A stretch of 64,000 nucleotides of DNA. Origin: Anaerolineaceae bacterium. GTDB taxonomy: Bacteria; Chloroflexota; Anaerolineae; Aggregatilineales; Phototrophicaceae. A program made the translations under genes and the position numbers. Position 1 is the first letter of the stretch. Each line of letters opens with the position of its first letter. The DNA lies in the NCBI GenBank assembly GCA_002702065.1, contig NZXX01000001.1, forward strand, positions 2,108,001-2,172,000, written 5' to 3'. Below the pieces are notes generated by a model. That model did not search any database. It was not told the DNA's origin and saw only the letters and a program-made list of their open reading frames with translations. Below, piece after piece: positions 52,752-61,560 of this stretch.

Positions 52752-55274
52752 ATGGAAACACCATCCGAAAAACTGGAATTTTTCAGGCGGCTGGGTGGTC
52801 AAGCACTGGTCGATGACATCCATGCCACGGCCAGACAGTTCCAGCAGGCAGATCAGCGTTTTATGACCCCTAACGCGGATGCCTCAACCAAATGGCGCAT
52901 TCCCGGCGCGGTGGAATCCGTGCAGCTTACTGAGGAAGGCATCCGGCTGAAGTGTGAACAGGGATGGCTGGACCTGCGCTGGTTGGCCCCCAATTGCCTG
53001 CACTTACGATTTGCCAGTTCACCAAACGACTTTGATTCTTATTTTTCATACGCGATCCACAAGCAGCACTGGACGACGGTATCCCTCGAAATAAAGGAAG
53101 AGCGGGACCAGATTCTTGTTGCCACATCTGCTTATGTTTATCGCATCACCACACGCCCCTTTGGTTTGACCGTTGAGACAATAAAAGGGCGGGTGATCTG
53201 CCGGGATTCTCCGGGCATACAAAAAAACGAGCGTGGGGCTGTTCGCTTGACCATGCGGCTGCGTCCCGAAGAAGCGTGTTATGGAATGGGGGAACGTGCA
53301 GCGGGTTTGAACCTGCGCGGGGCGCAGTATCAACTTTGGAATACGGACCCACCAAACCCATACCAGCGTGGCACTGACCCGCTTTATTATTCAATCCCGT
53401 TTTGCCTGAATATTCACGATGATGGTGCTTATGGGGTTTTGTGGGATAACAGCCATCGCGGCCATGCTGACTTCGGTCAGGAGACACCCGACGAATTTTC
53501 GTTCGAAGCGGAAGCGGGCGGTTTAAGTTACTATCTGTTTGCTGGGGCAGATATGAATGTGGTGCTGTCGCGCTATACGGAACTGACCGGACGTATCATG
53601 CTGCCGCCGTTGTGGTTTCTGGGCTATCAGCAATGCCGCTGGAGTTACTTCCCGCAGGATGAAGTGCTCAAAATTGCCGGGGGGTTTCGGCAGCGGGGTA
53701 TTCCCTGTGATGTCATCTATCTGGACATTCATTATATGCAGGGTTACCGCGACTTTATCTGGGACCACGAACGATTCCCGGACCCTGCTCAATTAATCCA
53801 AACACTGCATGAATCCGGCTTTCATGTGGTTGTCATCCTGGACCCCGGCATTAAGATCGATCCTGCTTATACCACCTATCAAAGCGGCATAGAATCTGGC
53901 GTTTTCCTGCGCTATCCCGATGATGAACATTTGGCGGCGGCTGTCTGGCCGGGGCTGTGTCATTTCCCGGATTTCACCCATGCAGCAGCACGTCAATGGT
54001 GGGCGCAGCAGTGCCAGCCTCTGCTGAACATGGGCATCGACGGTCTGTGGAATGATATGTGCGAACCGGCTGTCTTCCTGCCGGATGGCCCGGGTACACT
54101 GCCAGACTATGTGCCGCATGAACAGGAGGGCAGGGGCGGCAGCCATCGTGAGATTCATAACGTCTATGGTATGCAGATGGCTCGTGCCTCATTCGAGGCC
54201 CTACAGCAGCACAAACCCGCCGATCGACCCGTAAATATGCTGCGGGCAGGCTATGCCGGGGCACAGCGTTATGCCGCTTCGTGGACCGGGGACAATACCG
54301 CTTCATGGGATCATTTGCGCCTCAGCATCAGCATGGCACTCAATATGGGGTTATCCGGTGCACCGATGACCGGCCCGGATATTGGTGGCTTTTTTGGGAA
54401 TGCGGATGGGGAATTATTCACACGCTGGCTTCAGGCCACCTGTTTGATGCCTTACTTCCGCGGGCACAGCGCTCTGGATACGGCGCCGCATGAACCCTGG
54501 GTTTTTGACCAGCCCTACGAAGTCATCAACCGCGTGACGATCCAGCTGCGTTACAATCTGATGCCCTATCTTTATAGTATTGTTGCTCAGGCTGCCGAAT
54601 ATGGCTGGCCGGTGATCCGTCCCTTGTTTTCCATTGAACCGCAAAATCCTGCGCTGCGCTCGATTGATGATTGTTACCTGCTGGGAGATGCTTTGCTGGT
54701 GGCGCCGATCGTCGAGAAAGGCGCTCTAAAACGAGACGTGTATCTGCCGGATACCGGCGACTGGTACGATTACTGGACGAATGAACGGCTGGCCGGTGGC
54801 CGCAAGATTGAGGTGACCGCACCGTTGGAACGTCTGCCGCTGTTTGTGCGGGCAGGCTCCGTCATACCGACATGGCCGGATATGCAGTATGTGAATGAAA
54901 AGCCGTTGGAAACAATGACTATGCGTTGCTATCCCGGTAATCATGAAACGGTCATTTATGAGGATGCAGGCGAGGGGCTGGGGTATCAACAGGGGCACTA
55001 TCGCTGGGTTTATATCACGGTCACCGAGGATCATGATAAATTGACGATTAACCGGCGTGTTGCCGGAAAATTCACGCCAGCCTATGCCGCCACGAATATT
55101 GAGATTATTGCCATCACCGATGAGCCGGATGCTATTCGGATCGACCGGCGCGGGGCACCGTTATGGTTTTACGATGATGGCCTGCTGGAAGTCAAAGCGG
55201 ATTCGTTCCAAAGCGTCGAAATCGATCGTAAACCGACCTCCTCTGACCCGACCCTTCCAAAACCACCCTGGTAA
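52752..55274 (+). CDS. Glycoside hydrolase family 31 alpha-glucosidase-like enzyme
   Basis: Retaining alpha-glycosidase of 840 residues, cytosolic by lack of a signal peptide. The GH31 nucleophile motif GLWNDMCEPAVF has Asp435 (the usual fourth motif residue is Asn; here Cys), and the acid/base region SWTGDNTASW has Asp514. Other family marks are GYQQCRWSYF, HYMQGYRDFIWDHERFPDP and GPDIGGFFGNADGELFTRW. Substrate could be maltose, isomaltose or alpha-xyloside. It is last in the LysM operon, starting 9 bases after the M23 gene. A hairpin follows which terminates the opposite gene. Confidence 0.92.
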   Translation: METPSEKLEFFRRLGGQALVDDIHATARQFQQADQRFMTPNADASTKWRIPGAVESVQLTEEGIRLKCEQGWLDLRWLAPNCLHLRFASSPNDFDSYFSYAIHKQHWTTVSLEIKEERDQILVATSAYVYRITTRPFGLTVETIKGRVICRDSPGIQKNERGAVRLTMRLRPEEACYGMGERAAGLNLRGAQYQLWNTDPPNPYQRGTDPLYYSIPFCLNIHDDGAYGVLWDNSHRGHADFGQETPDEFSFEAEAGGLSYYLFAGADMNVVLSRYTELTGRIMLPPLWFLGYQQCRWSYFPQDEVLKIAGGFRQRGIPCDVIYLDIHYMQGYRDFIWDHERFPDPAQLIQTLHESGFHVVVILDPGIKIDPAYTTYQSGIESGVFLRYPDDEHLAAAVWPGLCHFPDFTHAAARQWWAQQCQPLLNMGIDGLWNDMCEPAVFLPDGPGTLPDYVPHEQEGRGGSHREIHNVYGMQMARASFEALQQHKPADRPVNMLRAGYAGAQRYAASWTGDNTASWDHLRLSISMALNMGLSGAPMTGPDIGGFFGNADGELFTRWLQATCLMPYFRGHSALDTAPHEPWVFDQPYEVINRVTIQLRYNLMPYLYSIVAQAAEYGWPVIRPLFSIEPQNPALRSIDDCYLLGDALLVAPIVEKGALKRDVYLPDTGDWYDYWTNERLAGGRKIEVTAPLERLPLFVRAGSVIPTWPDMQYVNEKPLETMTMRCYPGNHETVIYEDAGEGLGYQQGHYRWVYITVTEDHDKLTINRRVAGKFTPAYAATNIEIIAITDEPDAIRIDRRGAPLWFYDDGLLEVKADSFQSVEIDRKPTSSDPTLPKPPW

Positions 55275-55275
55275 C

Positions 55276-55304
55276 AAAAAGAGCAAGGGATAATCCCTTG
55301 CTCT
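55276..55304 (-). terminator. Rho-independent terminator of the His-rich membrane protein gene
   Basis: Perfect 12-base-pair inverted repeat (AGAGCAAGGGAT, one base, ATCCCTTGCTCT at 55280-55304) followed on the minus strand by five T. It sits 23 bases beyond the stop of the 55328-56464 gene and 5 bases after the GH31 stop. Confidence 0.85.
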
Positions 55305-55327
55305 GATGTACCGCAGGTTACGTTTGT

Positions 55328-56464
55328 TTAGGCAGTCTTCTCGTCCAATGCCTCAAAATCCGTGAATAGAAAATGATCATGGTAGTAGTGAATCCACAGG
55401 AACGAGAGAATTGCCGTGTAGTACGCGATATCGAAGTGTCGATTGGGTTCGATGTCCGGGATAATCGCGCCAGCCAGCAGATAAACAATGGCGAAGATGG
55501 CCAGCGAACCACCCAGCATCAGCGTGCTGAGCGCGTACAGGCCACGGGTATTTTCTGACTTGCTGAAGCGGGCCACCAGCGGCGCTTTCGCATCGTAGCT
55601 GGAATCCCCTTTTTGGCGCAGCTTGACGATGTAGAACGTCAGCGGTAGATACTGGAACGAATGCCACGTGTTGGCGCCCTGAAACGCGGTATCCAGGTTT
55701 TCGAATGCAGCCAGCGGGAAGAAGACCACAACGGTTAGCGAAATAAAGATGGTCTTCGGCCAGTTGATGGTTCCTGCGCGGTATTCACCAATCGTCTTGA
55801 GCCCATAAGCCGCAAGCGCGATGAAAAAGACACCTGACATCATGACGAAAAACCAGGAATCTTGAAACAGATTCGGGATTACGGCGGTCAGATCATTGGT
55901 GCCCACCTGGAATGAGCCCTGGCTAATCTTGTAAGCCGCCATCGGGAACAGGCATGTCAGAATGACCGCATAGTCAATCGCCCGCGATTTGAGCGGGATA
56001 GCAGGGCGCTTCAGAACTTTGTGCTCTTTGTGATTATAAAGTTCTGTCACATAGGTGGCCTGATGCAGAACATGCAGCATGGCCCAGAAGAAAAAGATCG
56101 TGAGCAGCAGATTGAGATTGAGGAATGCCAGAGATACGACAATAATGGGAATAATAATGGATGACCGAATCAGCATCGGGTAACGCTTTTTGAAGTCTTT
56201 ATCCAGCCCTGTGCGCAGGAAAGTCGACATCATATGCGGCCCACCAACTGCAACAGCAACCACACCGTTGATCACATTGCGGCTGACATCAGGATGGATC
56301 CCTAACTGGTTGACGCCCAGTAAGTAAAGCAGATAGGGAACCGGCACTAGCAAGACACTGAGAACAATATAGGTCATGTCCCAGCGACGATTCTTTAACC
56401 ACGAATCCGATTGTTGCTTGGTAACAGTCGAAGCACCAGGTAAGCGAGCGCTCGTAACAGCCAA
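55328..56464 (-). CDS. Uncharacterised His-rich polytopic membrane protein
   Basis: Protein of 378 residues with about nine transmembrane segments, not recognised. Conserved-looking His lie in or next to membrane segments: His77 (GGPHMMSTF), His131 and His134 (MLHVLHQATYV), His268 (TWHSFQYLPL), His343, and His359, His362, His364 (WIHYYHDHFLF). A membrane di-metal site like that of Brp/Blh carotenoid oxygenases or fatty-acid hydroxylases is a guess. Start is TTG with a very good AAAGGAG leader. It has a near-consensus extended promoter and a strong terminator, so it is a monocistronic, probably well-expressed unit. Confidence 0.7.
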   Translation of the reverse strand: MAVTSARLPGASTVTKQQSDSWLKNRRWDMTYIVLSVLLVPVPYLLYLLGVNQLGIHPDVSRNVINGVVAVAVGGPHMMSTFLRTGLDKDFKKRYPMLIRSSIIIPIIVVSLAFLNLNLLLTIFFFWAMLHVLHQATYVTELYNHKEHKVLKRPAIPLKSRAIDYAVILTCLFPMAAYKISQGSFQVGTNDLTAVIPNLFQDSWFFVMMSGVFFIALAAYGLKTIGEYRAGTINWPKTIFISLTVVVFFPLAAFENLDTAFQGANTWHSFQYLPLTFYIVKLRQKGDSSYDAKAPLVARFSKSENTRGLYALSTLMLGGSLAIFAIVYLLAGAIIPDIEPNRHFDIAYYTAILSFLWIHYYHDHFLFTDFEALDEKTA

Positions 56465-56502
56465 AGTAGTACTCCTTTCAAACTTTGAACATGCCCACTC
56501 AC

Positions 56503-56530
56503 ACTATAGCAAATTTATTTAGCGTTGCAA
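56503..56530 (-). promoter_or_regulatory. Extended -10 promoter of the His-rich membrane protein gene
   Basis: On the minus strand, TTGCAA (56525-56530), 16 bases, then TGC-TATAGT (-10 at 56503-56508), with the TGn extension. The first codon follows 38 bases later. Confidence 0.7.
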
Positions 56531-56540
56531 AGTATTTTGT

Positions 56541-57158
56541 TCAACCAATTTCAGATTCGGCCTTTGGGCTGAGCGAATCGCGTGCACCCTGGCGGATAAT
56601 ATGATGCTGGCGACAGCGTGCTTCATAGCTCTCTTCAGCGCCAACAAGAATGATAGGGTCGTCGTAATGTGCTGGTTCGCCGTTCACAAGCCGCTGGGTA
56701 CGGCTGGCAGGTTCGCCACAGACCACGCAAATCGCACGTAATTTAGTGACTTCTTCAGCCAGACAGAGGATTTCTGGCATCGTACCGAATGGTTCACCAC
56801 GAAAGTCCAGGTCGAGCCCGGCGACGATAACCCGAATCTCACGGCTGGCCAGTTCCTGAATGACATCAATGATGTTGTCGTCGAAAAACTGAACTTCATC
56901 GACGGCGACAACGGTGGTTTCCGGGGCAACAAGGGGGAGTAATTCGCTGGAATGGCTGATATGCTGGGCTTCGAGGTGCTGCCCTGTATGACTGGTCACT
57001 TTGGCGACACCTTCATATCGGTTGTCCAACCGGTGCTTGAACACCTGGACCTTTTGCTTAGCAATCGTAGCACGGCGAATGCGGCGAATAAGCTCTTCTG
57101 TTTTGCCACAAAACATGCTGCCACAAATCACTTCGATATAGCCGGTATGATGCCTCAT
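56541..57158 (-). CDS. tdk: Thymidine kinase
   Basis: Salvage enzyme converting thymidine to dTMP, 205 residues, type II (TK1-like). P-loop [15 protein letters not shown] at about residues 13-27, Walker [14 protein letters not shown] near residue 93, and the zinc-binding Cys ([12 protein letters not shown] near residue 147, then RCRQHH near the end). ATG 57158 is chosen over 57236 and 57176 because GGGGG lies 9 bases upstream; the longer frame would run into a terminator hairpin at 57213-57247. A separate transcript from rpmE is therefore likely. Confidence 0.95.
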   Translation of the reverse strand: MRHHTGYIEVICGSMFCGKTEELIRRIRRATIAKQKVQVFKHRLDNRYEGVAKVTSHTGQHLEAQHISHSSELLPLVAPETTVVAVDEVQFFDDNIIDVIQELASREIRVIVAGLDLDFRGEPFGTMPEILCLAEEVTKLRAICVVCGEPASRTQRLVNGEPAHYDDPIILVGAEESYEARCRQHHIIRQGARDSLSPKAESEIG

Positions 57159-57212
57159 GAACAGCCCCCGTTCCATTGGATAGTGAAAAACTGGATGGTG
57201 AAAAACAAAAAG

Positions 57213-57247
57213 AAAGGCAGTCATGTCAACGGACATGCTGCCTTTTT
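57213..57247 (-). terminator. Terminator of the rplU-rpmA-rpmE transcript
   Basis: Stem GGCAG-(bulge)-CATGTC with GACATG-CTGCC and a 4-base loop. It lies 19 bases after the rpmE stop; on the minus strand it is followed by TTTCTTTTT. A T run also lies on the plus-strand side. Confidence 0.8.
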
Positions 57248-57265
57248 CATTCTCAGACTGAGAAA

Positions 57266-57730
57266 CTAGCTCGCGGACTCTGGTACTTCGTAGCCGCGAT
57301 TACGCAGTTCGCGCTTCACGTCTGCCAGAACCTTGCGGCCAATGCCCGGAATCTCGAGCAATGCCTCATCGCCACCTTCTTCGAGCTTGGCGATAAACTC
57401 ACCCACGATTTCGATGCCGCTCTCGGAAAAGAGGTTGACATAGCGCTTGGCAAGGCCGAGTTCCGACATTGCCAGATTGGGGGAGGTGCGGGCCGCGACA
57501 CGTTCTTCTTCAGCAACGCGGATTGCGTCACGCTGCTGCAGACGCTTCATAAAGCGATCAACCTGACCTTCGGTGTCGACAATACGCTGCTCACCCGTAA
57601 AGAATGGGTGGCATGCAGAGCAAATGTCGGTACGGATCTCCGGTACGGTTGCGCCAGTCTTCCAGGTATTGCCACAGGCACAGACCACCGTCGCCTCAGC
57701 ATACCATTCAGGATGAATAGCTTCCTTCAT
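57266..57730 (-). CDS. rpmE: Ribosomal protein L31 fused to an alpha-CTD-like helix-hairpin-helix domain
   Basis: Protein of 154 residues, about twice the length of ordinary L31. Residues 1-70 are L31 with the Cys-type zinc site (Cys17, Cys19, Cys37, Cys40; HPFFTGEQ). A charged linker follows (about 60-85). Residues 88-150 read like the RNA polymerase alpha C-terminal domain: [29 protein letters not shown], and [19 protein letters not shown], which ends in the GxGRKxLxxVK pattern. The domain may bind nucleic acid. Shine-Dalgarno GAGGAG precedes the ATG. It lies 14 bases behind rpmA. Confidence 0.9.
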   Translation of the reverse strand: MKEAIHPEWYAEATVVCACGNTWKTGATVPEIRTDICSACHPFFTGEQRIVDTEGQVDRFMKRLQQRDAIRVAEEERVAARTSPNLAMSELGLAKRYVNLFSESGIEIVGEFIAKLEEGGDEALLEIPGIGRKVLADVKRELRNRGYEVPESAS

Positions 57731-57744
57731 GATGAACTCCTCAA

Positions 57745-58020
57745 CTAAGCCTGCTGTGGCTTTTCAGGATAGACGCTGATTTGTTTGCGCCCGTTCTTGC
57801 CACGCATCCGCTCGAAGGTGACATAACCTTCAACCGTTGCGAACAGGGTATGATCTCTACCAATGCCAACGTTTGTGCCCGGATGAAACTTCGTACCGCG
57901 TTGCCGCACGATGATGTTACCGGGGACAACAAATTCGCCACCAAAGCATTTCACGCCAAGGCGTTTTGCTTCACTCTCGCGACCGTTACTACTGGAACCG
58001 CCACCTTTTTTGTGTGCCAT
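57745..58020 (-). CDS. rpmA: Ribosomal protein L27
   Basis: Large-subunit protein near the peptidyl-transferase centre, 91 residues. The flexible N-terminus [20 protein letters not shown] starts directly with Ala-His-Lys-Lys, without the cleavable N-terminal extension found in Firmicutes L27, followed by [23 protein letters not shown]. Length is normal. It follows rplU by 18 bases. Confidence 0.97.
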   Translation of the reverse strand: MAHKKGGGSSSNGRESEAKRLGVKCFGGEFVVPGNIIVRQRGTKFHPGTNVGIGRDHTLFATVEGYVTFERMRGKNGRKQISVYPEKPQQA

Positions 58021-58038
58021 TAGACTTGTCCCTGTGCC

Positions 58039-58350
58039 CTAAACGACGATTTCATCCACACGCAAACGTGTGAAATACTGACGATGCCCACGTTTGCGGC
58101 GGTAGTTGGTACGCTGCCGATACTTGAAGACGATGATCTTCTTGTCACGTCCCTGATCAACAACCGTAGCCTTGACTTTTGCACCCTCGACGACGGGCTG
58201 GCCGATAACGGTGTTATCGCCATCACCAATCAGCAGGATGTCTTCCAATTCGATATTGTCATTTACTTCATGGGGAAGGCGTTCGACGTCAATGGTTTTG
58301 CCGACTTCGGCACGGTACTGACGCCCGCCGGTGCGGATAATTGCATACAT
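58039..58350 (-). CDS. rplU: Ribosomal protein L21
   Basis: Large-subunit protein of 103 residues: [36 protein letters not shown] and the C-terminal [18 protein letters not shown] signature (here [19 protein letters not shown]). Shine-Dalgarno GGAG is present 10 bases upstream. First gene of rplU-rpmA-rpmE. The 80-base leader between it and the queA terminator may hold a promoter or an autoregulatory RNA element, but none could be assigned. Confidence 0.97.
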   Translation of the reverse strand: MYAIIRTGGRQYRAEVGKTIDVERLPHEVNDNIELEDILLIGDGDNTVIGQPVVEGAKVKATVVDQGRDKKIIVFKYRQRTNYRRKRGHRQYFTRLRVDEIVV

Positions 58351-58431
58351 GGAAGTGTCTCCAACCTTCGCTTGCCGCCGCTGGTATCCCGAACAAGTTG
58401 GGGAGCCAACGGGGAAAATTGGTCAATAACG

Positions 58432-58457
58432 AAAAAATTGCCCCGGGTAGGTGGGGC
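58432..58457 (-). terminator. Terminator of queA operon
   Basis: On the minus strand, a stem GCCCC with GGGGC (8-base loop) is followed by AA and six T, 48 bases after the queA stop. It separates queA from rplU. The following 80 bases (58351-58431) are the rplU leader, where a TTGACC (58422-58427) lacks a clear -10 partner. Confidence 0.75.
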
Positions 58458-58505
58458 ATGTGGGAAGAATTATAGCGATGTAACACCCCAACGTCAACGT
58501 GCAAT

Positions 58506-59573
58506 TTAACGAATGAACATGGCATCGCCAAACGAAAAGAAGCGATAGTGATGCTGCTTTGCCTGCTCGTAGGCATGGAGCACGTTCTCGCGCCCAGCGA
58601 ATGAACTGATCATCATCAGCAGGGTAGAGCGGGGCAGATGAAAATTGGTGATAAGCGCGTCCACAGCCCGCCAGCGATAGCCCGGGTAGATGAACAGCCG
58701 TGTGTCCTGCTCGAAAGCGATCACCGGCCTCCACGGGCAGAAATCGGGCGCGACAAGTGGTTTGGCCGGGTCGCCACCCGCGCTCAGAATGGCGGCGGTT
58801 TCAAGCGTGCGCGCGGCTGTAGTGCCGACTGCAATAATACGTCCACCTGCCAGCTTGGCTTCGTTAATAATATGAGCATTCTCAGACGTTAACAGAGCGC
58901 GTTCGCTGTGAATTTGATGGTCTTCAACCGCATCTTCGCGAACCGGCTGAAATGTATCCAGACCGATGTGCAGGGTGCAATACGCAATCTGCACACCTTT
59001 ATCGCGCAGGCTGATCAACAAATCACCTGTGAAGTGCAGGCCTGCGGTTGGCGCCGCCGCTGAGCCTTTTTCGCGGCTGTAAATGGTTTGATAACGTTCC
59101 GCGTCCTCTAGCCGGTTGTGGATATAAGGTGGCAAGGGCATCTCACCCAGGTCTTCCAGCAGCTGGTTAACAGGCTGGCTGAAACGGATTACCCGTTCCG
59201 GTCCGTCCAGCGCCTCAATTACCTGCGCCGTGATGTCCGAATCGGGAAAAGCAATTCGTGTATCCGGCCCAACCCGCTTGCCGCCCACCAGTACCCGCCA
59301 GGTGGTGTCATCGAGCTGGCGCAGCAGCAGAATTTCTATCACACCGCCTGTCTCCGCCTTGATGGCTTTCAGCCGCGCAGGGATAACGCGTGTATTGTTG
59401 AGAACAAGGACATCGCCGGGGTTGATCTCGCTGCCAATATCCCGGAAGGTGCGATGTTCGATTGAACCGGACTGCCGGCCCAGAAGCATCAGCTTGGATG
59501 AATCACGGGGTTCAAGCGGTGTTTGCGCGATATAGGATTCGGGAAGGTCGTAATCAAAATCGGATACGTTCAT
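58506..59573 (-). CDS. queA: S-adenosylmethionine:tRNA ribosyltransferase-isomerase
   Basis: Transfers the ribosyl moiety of S-adenosylmethionine to preQ1 in tRNA to form epoxyqueuosine, 355 residues. N-terminal DFDYDLPESYIAQTPLEPRDSSKLM, GDVLVLNNTRVIPARL near residue 52, AAPTAGLHFTGDLL near residue 177, VGTTAARTLE near residue 250, and TNFHLPRSTLLMMISSFAG near residue 310. Its ATG overlaps the DUF2905 stop by 3 bases, so ruvB-DUF2905-queA is one operon; a terminator follows. Confidence 0.96.
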   Translation of the reverse strand: MNVSDFDYDLPESYIAQTPLEPRDSSKLMLLGRQSGSIEHRTFRDIGSEINPGDVLVLNNTRVIPARLKAIKAETGGVIEILLLRQLDDTTWRVLVGGKRVGPDTRIAFPDSDITAQVIEALDGPERVIRFSQPVNQLLEDLGEMPLPPYIHNRLEDAERYQTIYSREKGSAAAPTAGLHFTGDLLISLRDKGVQIAYCTLHIGLDTFQPVREDAVEDHQIHSERALLTSENAHIINEAKLAGGRIIAVGTTAARTLETAAILSAGGDPAKPLVAPDFCPWRPVIAFEQDTRLFIYPGYRWRAVDALITNFHLPRSTLLMMISSFAGRENVLHAYEQAKQHHYRFFSFGDAMFIR

Positions 59574-59803
59574 GGACGATTGATAATCCTGATGAGAATA
59601 TTCAGTACGATCGTCAAAATTACACTCAGCAACAGCATGCTCACGATGGGGACGAAGCAGGAAAAGCCTGGCCCGTCAATCCGAATGTCGCCGGGCAGAT
59701 TGCCGAAGCCAAAAAATCGACCTGCCGCCAGCAGCAGGACCCCGATTACGATGATCGCCGCACCTATTGCAATCAGGATTTTGGCAGCCGACTGAACGTC
59801 CAT
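59570..59803 (-). CDS. DUF2905 small membrane protein
   Basis: Protein of 77 residues with two transmembrane helices separated by the family motif FGFGNLPGDIRIDGPGFS (the LPGDI core of DUF2905), then PIVSMLLLSVILTIVLNILI. Function unknown, but the position between ruvB and queA is widely conserved in bacteria. It lies 9 bases after the ruvB stop and overlaps queA by 4 bases. Confidence 0.88.
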   Translation of the reverse strand: MDVQSAAKILIAIGAAIIVIGVLLLAAGRFFGFGNLPGDIRIDGPGFSCFVPIVSMLLLSVILTIVLNILIRIINRP

Positions 59804-59812
59804 ACGGATAAC

Positions 59813-60844
59813 TCAGAATAACGATTGCTGGCGATTGCTGTTTTCGTTGGTATAAGGGATGCCCAAATGCTCGTAGGCGTTGCGCGTCGCTTGCCGCCCA
59901 CGCGGTGTCCGTTCGAGAAAACCCAGTTGTAATAAGTAAGGTTCGTAAACATCCATGATCGTGCTGCTGTCTTCGCTGATCGACGCGGCGATGGTATCTA
60001 GCCCAACCGGGCCGCCATCAAATTTTTCGATGATCGCGCCAAGAATACGACGATCCACGTCGTCGAGGCCCAGCGGGTCAATCTCCATCAGCGCCAATGC
60101 CTCAGCAGCCACCGCCGCCGTGATGATGCCATCGGCACGCACCTGCGAGTAATCGCGCACCCGGCGCAGAATACGCAGGGCGACACGCGGCGTACCCCGC
60201 GAACGGCGGGCAATTTCGGCGGTTCCCTCGGTGTCAATATCGACGTCGAGCATCGCTGCGGCGCGGTCGATAATATGTGCCATGGCACCCTCATCGTAGA
60301 AATCAAGACGAAAGCGCGCGCCAAAACGGTCCCTCAGCGGACCAGCCAGCAGAGCCAGGCGGGTGGTTGCACCGATCACCGTAAAGCGCGGCAGCTTGAG
60401 GCGAACATTTTTCGCAGCTGGCCCTTTACCGATCACAATATCCAGCGCGAAATCTTCCATCGCCGGATAAAGCACTTCCTCGACGGCCCGACCCAGGCGG
60501 TGAACTTCGTCGATAAAAAGGATGTCACCTTGCTTCATATGTGTCAGAATAGCAGCAAGATCACCGGCACGTTCGATTGATGGACCAGCCGTGACGCGAA
60601 TCGTGCTGCCCATTTCGTTGGCAACCACGTGCGCCAGTGAGGTTTTGCCGAGACCCGGCGGGCCATAAAACAGGATATGATCGGCAGGTTCCTCGCGTGC
60701 GCGGGCTGCTTCGATAATAATCTGCAAGTTTTCACGAACGCGATCCTGACCGATAATATCGCTGAGGAATTTTGGCCGCAGAGCGATGTTATCGCGCTCA
60801 TCACGCTGGCGTGCGCCACCTACCAACCGTCCATCATCGGACAT
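59813..60844 (-). CDS. ruvB: Holliday junction helicase RuvB
   Basis: AAA+ motor driving branch migration with RuvA, 343 residues. N-terminal [20 protein letters not shown], Walker [12 protein letters not shown], Walker [25 protein letters not shown], sensor 1 [20 protein letters not shown] and the C-terminal winged helix ([29 protein letters not shown]) are all present. First gene of the ruvB-DUF2905-queA operon, separated from ruvAC by about 40 kb. Diverges from upp. Confidence 0.97.
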   Translation of the reverse strand: MSDDGRLVGGARQRDERDNIALRPKFLSDIIGQDRVRENLQIIIEAARAREEPADHILFYGPPGLGKTSLAHVVANEMGSTIRVTAGPSIERAGDLAAILTHMKQGDILFIDEVHRLGRAVEEVLYPAMEDFALDIVIGKGPAAKNVRLKLPRFTVIGATTRLALLAGPLRDRFGARFRLDFYDEGAMAHIIDRAAAMLDVDIDTEGTAEIARRSRGTPRVALRILRRVRDYSQVRADGIITAAVAAEALALMEIDPLGLDDVDRRILGAIIEKFDGGPVGLDTIAASISEDSSTIMDVYEPYLLQLGFLERTPRGRQATRNAYEHLGIPYTNENSNRQQSLF

Positions 60845-60936
60845 ACATGTTGCTCCGGCTATGACTTATATGTTCTAGTATAGCGGACGCACTCGCCATT
60901 GAACAGTTGCTTATGAGCAGAAAGCAGGATCATATC

Positions 60937-61560
60937 ATGAAGCAGGTCTACATCTCGCAACATCCGCTGGTACAGCACAAGCTGACTGTGCTGCGATCCG
61001 TGGACACCGATCATCGTTCATTTCGGGAACTGGTGCGTGAACTGGCACTTTTGCTCTGCTATGAGGCGACACAGGATCTGTCGTTGTCGCCGCAGCAGGT
61101 GACGACGCCAATGGGCAAGGCCGAAGGTTTCAAGACGGAAGACACCATCGGGCTGGTGCCGGTTCTGCGGGCTGGCCTGGGCCTGGTCGATGGGGTGATG
61201 GAACTGCTGCCAAGTGTGCAGGTATGGCATATCGGCCTGTACCGTGATGAAGAGACACTACGCCCCGTGGAGTACTATAACAAGCTGCCAACCGAGCCAA
61301 CCGTCAACGTGTGCCTTGTGCTGGACCCGATGCTGGCAACAGGGGGGTCTGCCGTGGCTACCGTCGATATTCTTAAAAAATGGGGGGTCAAGCGAATCAA
61401 GTATTTGGGGTTGATCGCTGCGCCAGAAGGGGTCGAGCGCCTCTCGACGGCACACCCGGATGTGCCTATCCACGTTGCAGCCGTTGACGAGAAGTTGAAC
61501 GAGGTTGGGTTTATTGTGCCCGGGCTTGGTGATGCCGGTGATCGGCAGTTTGGCACCTAG
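60937..61560 (+). CDS. upp: Uracil phosphoribosyltransferase
   Basis: Salvages uracil with PRPP to give UMP, 207 residues. ATG 60937 is preferred (AGGA 7 bases upstream, normal family length) over ATG 60913 and TTG 60907. Visible are the N-terminal HPLVQHKLTVLRSVDTDHRSFRELV, VPVLRAGLGLVDGVMELLP near residue 78, the PRPP-binding loop LDPMLATGGSAVATVDILKKWG near residue 129, and VAAVDEKLNEVGFIVPGLGDAGDRQFGT at the end, a uracil-binding signature. Its TAG shares CTAG with the convergent gene stop. Confidence 0.96.
   Translation: MKQVYISQHPLVQHKLTVLRSVDTDHRSFRELVRELALLLCYEATQDLSLSPQQVTTPMGKAEGFKTEDTIGLVPVLRAGLGLVDGVMELLPSVQVWHIGLYRDEETLRPVEYYNKLPTEPTVNVCLVLDPMLATGGSAVATVDILKKWGVKRIKYLGLIAAPEGVERLSTAHPDVPIHVAAVDEKLNEVGFIVPGLGDAGDRQFGT

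Noticed and set aside
58351..58431. Autoregulatory leader RNA of rplU
   Set aside because: No secondary structure could be matched by eye to a known L21 leader; recorded only as a leader region.
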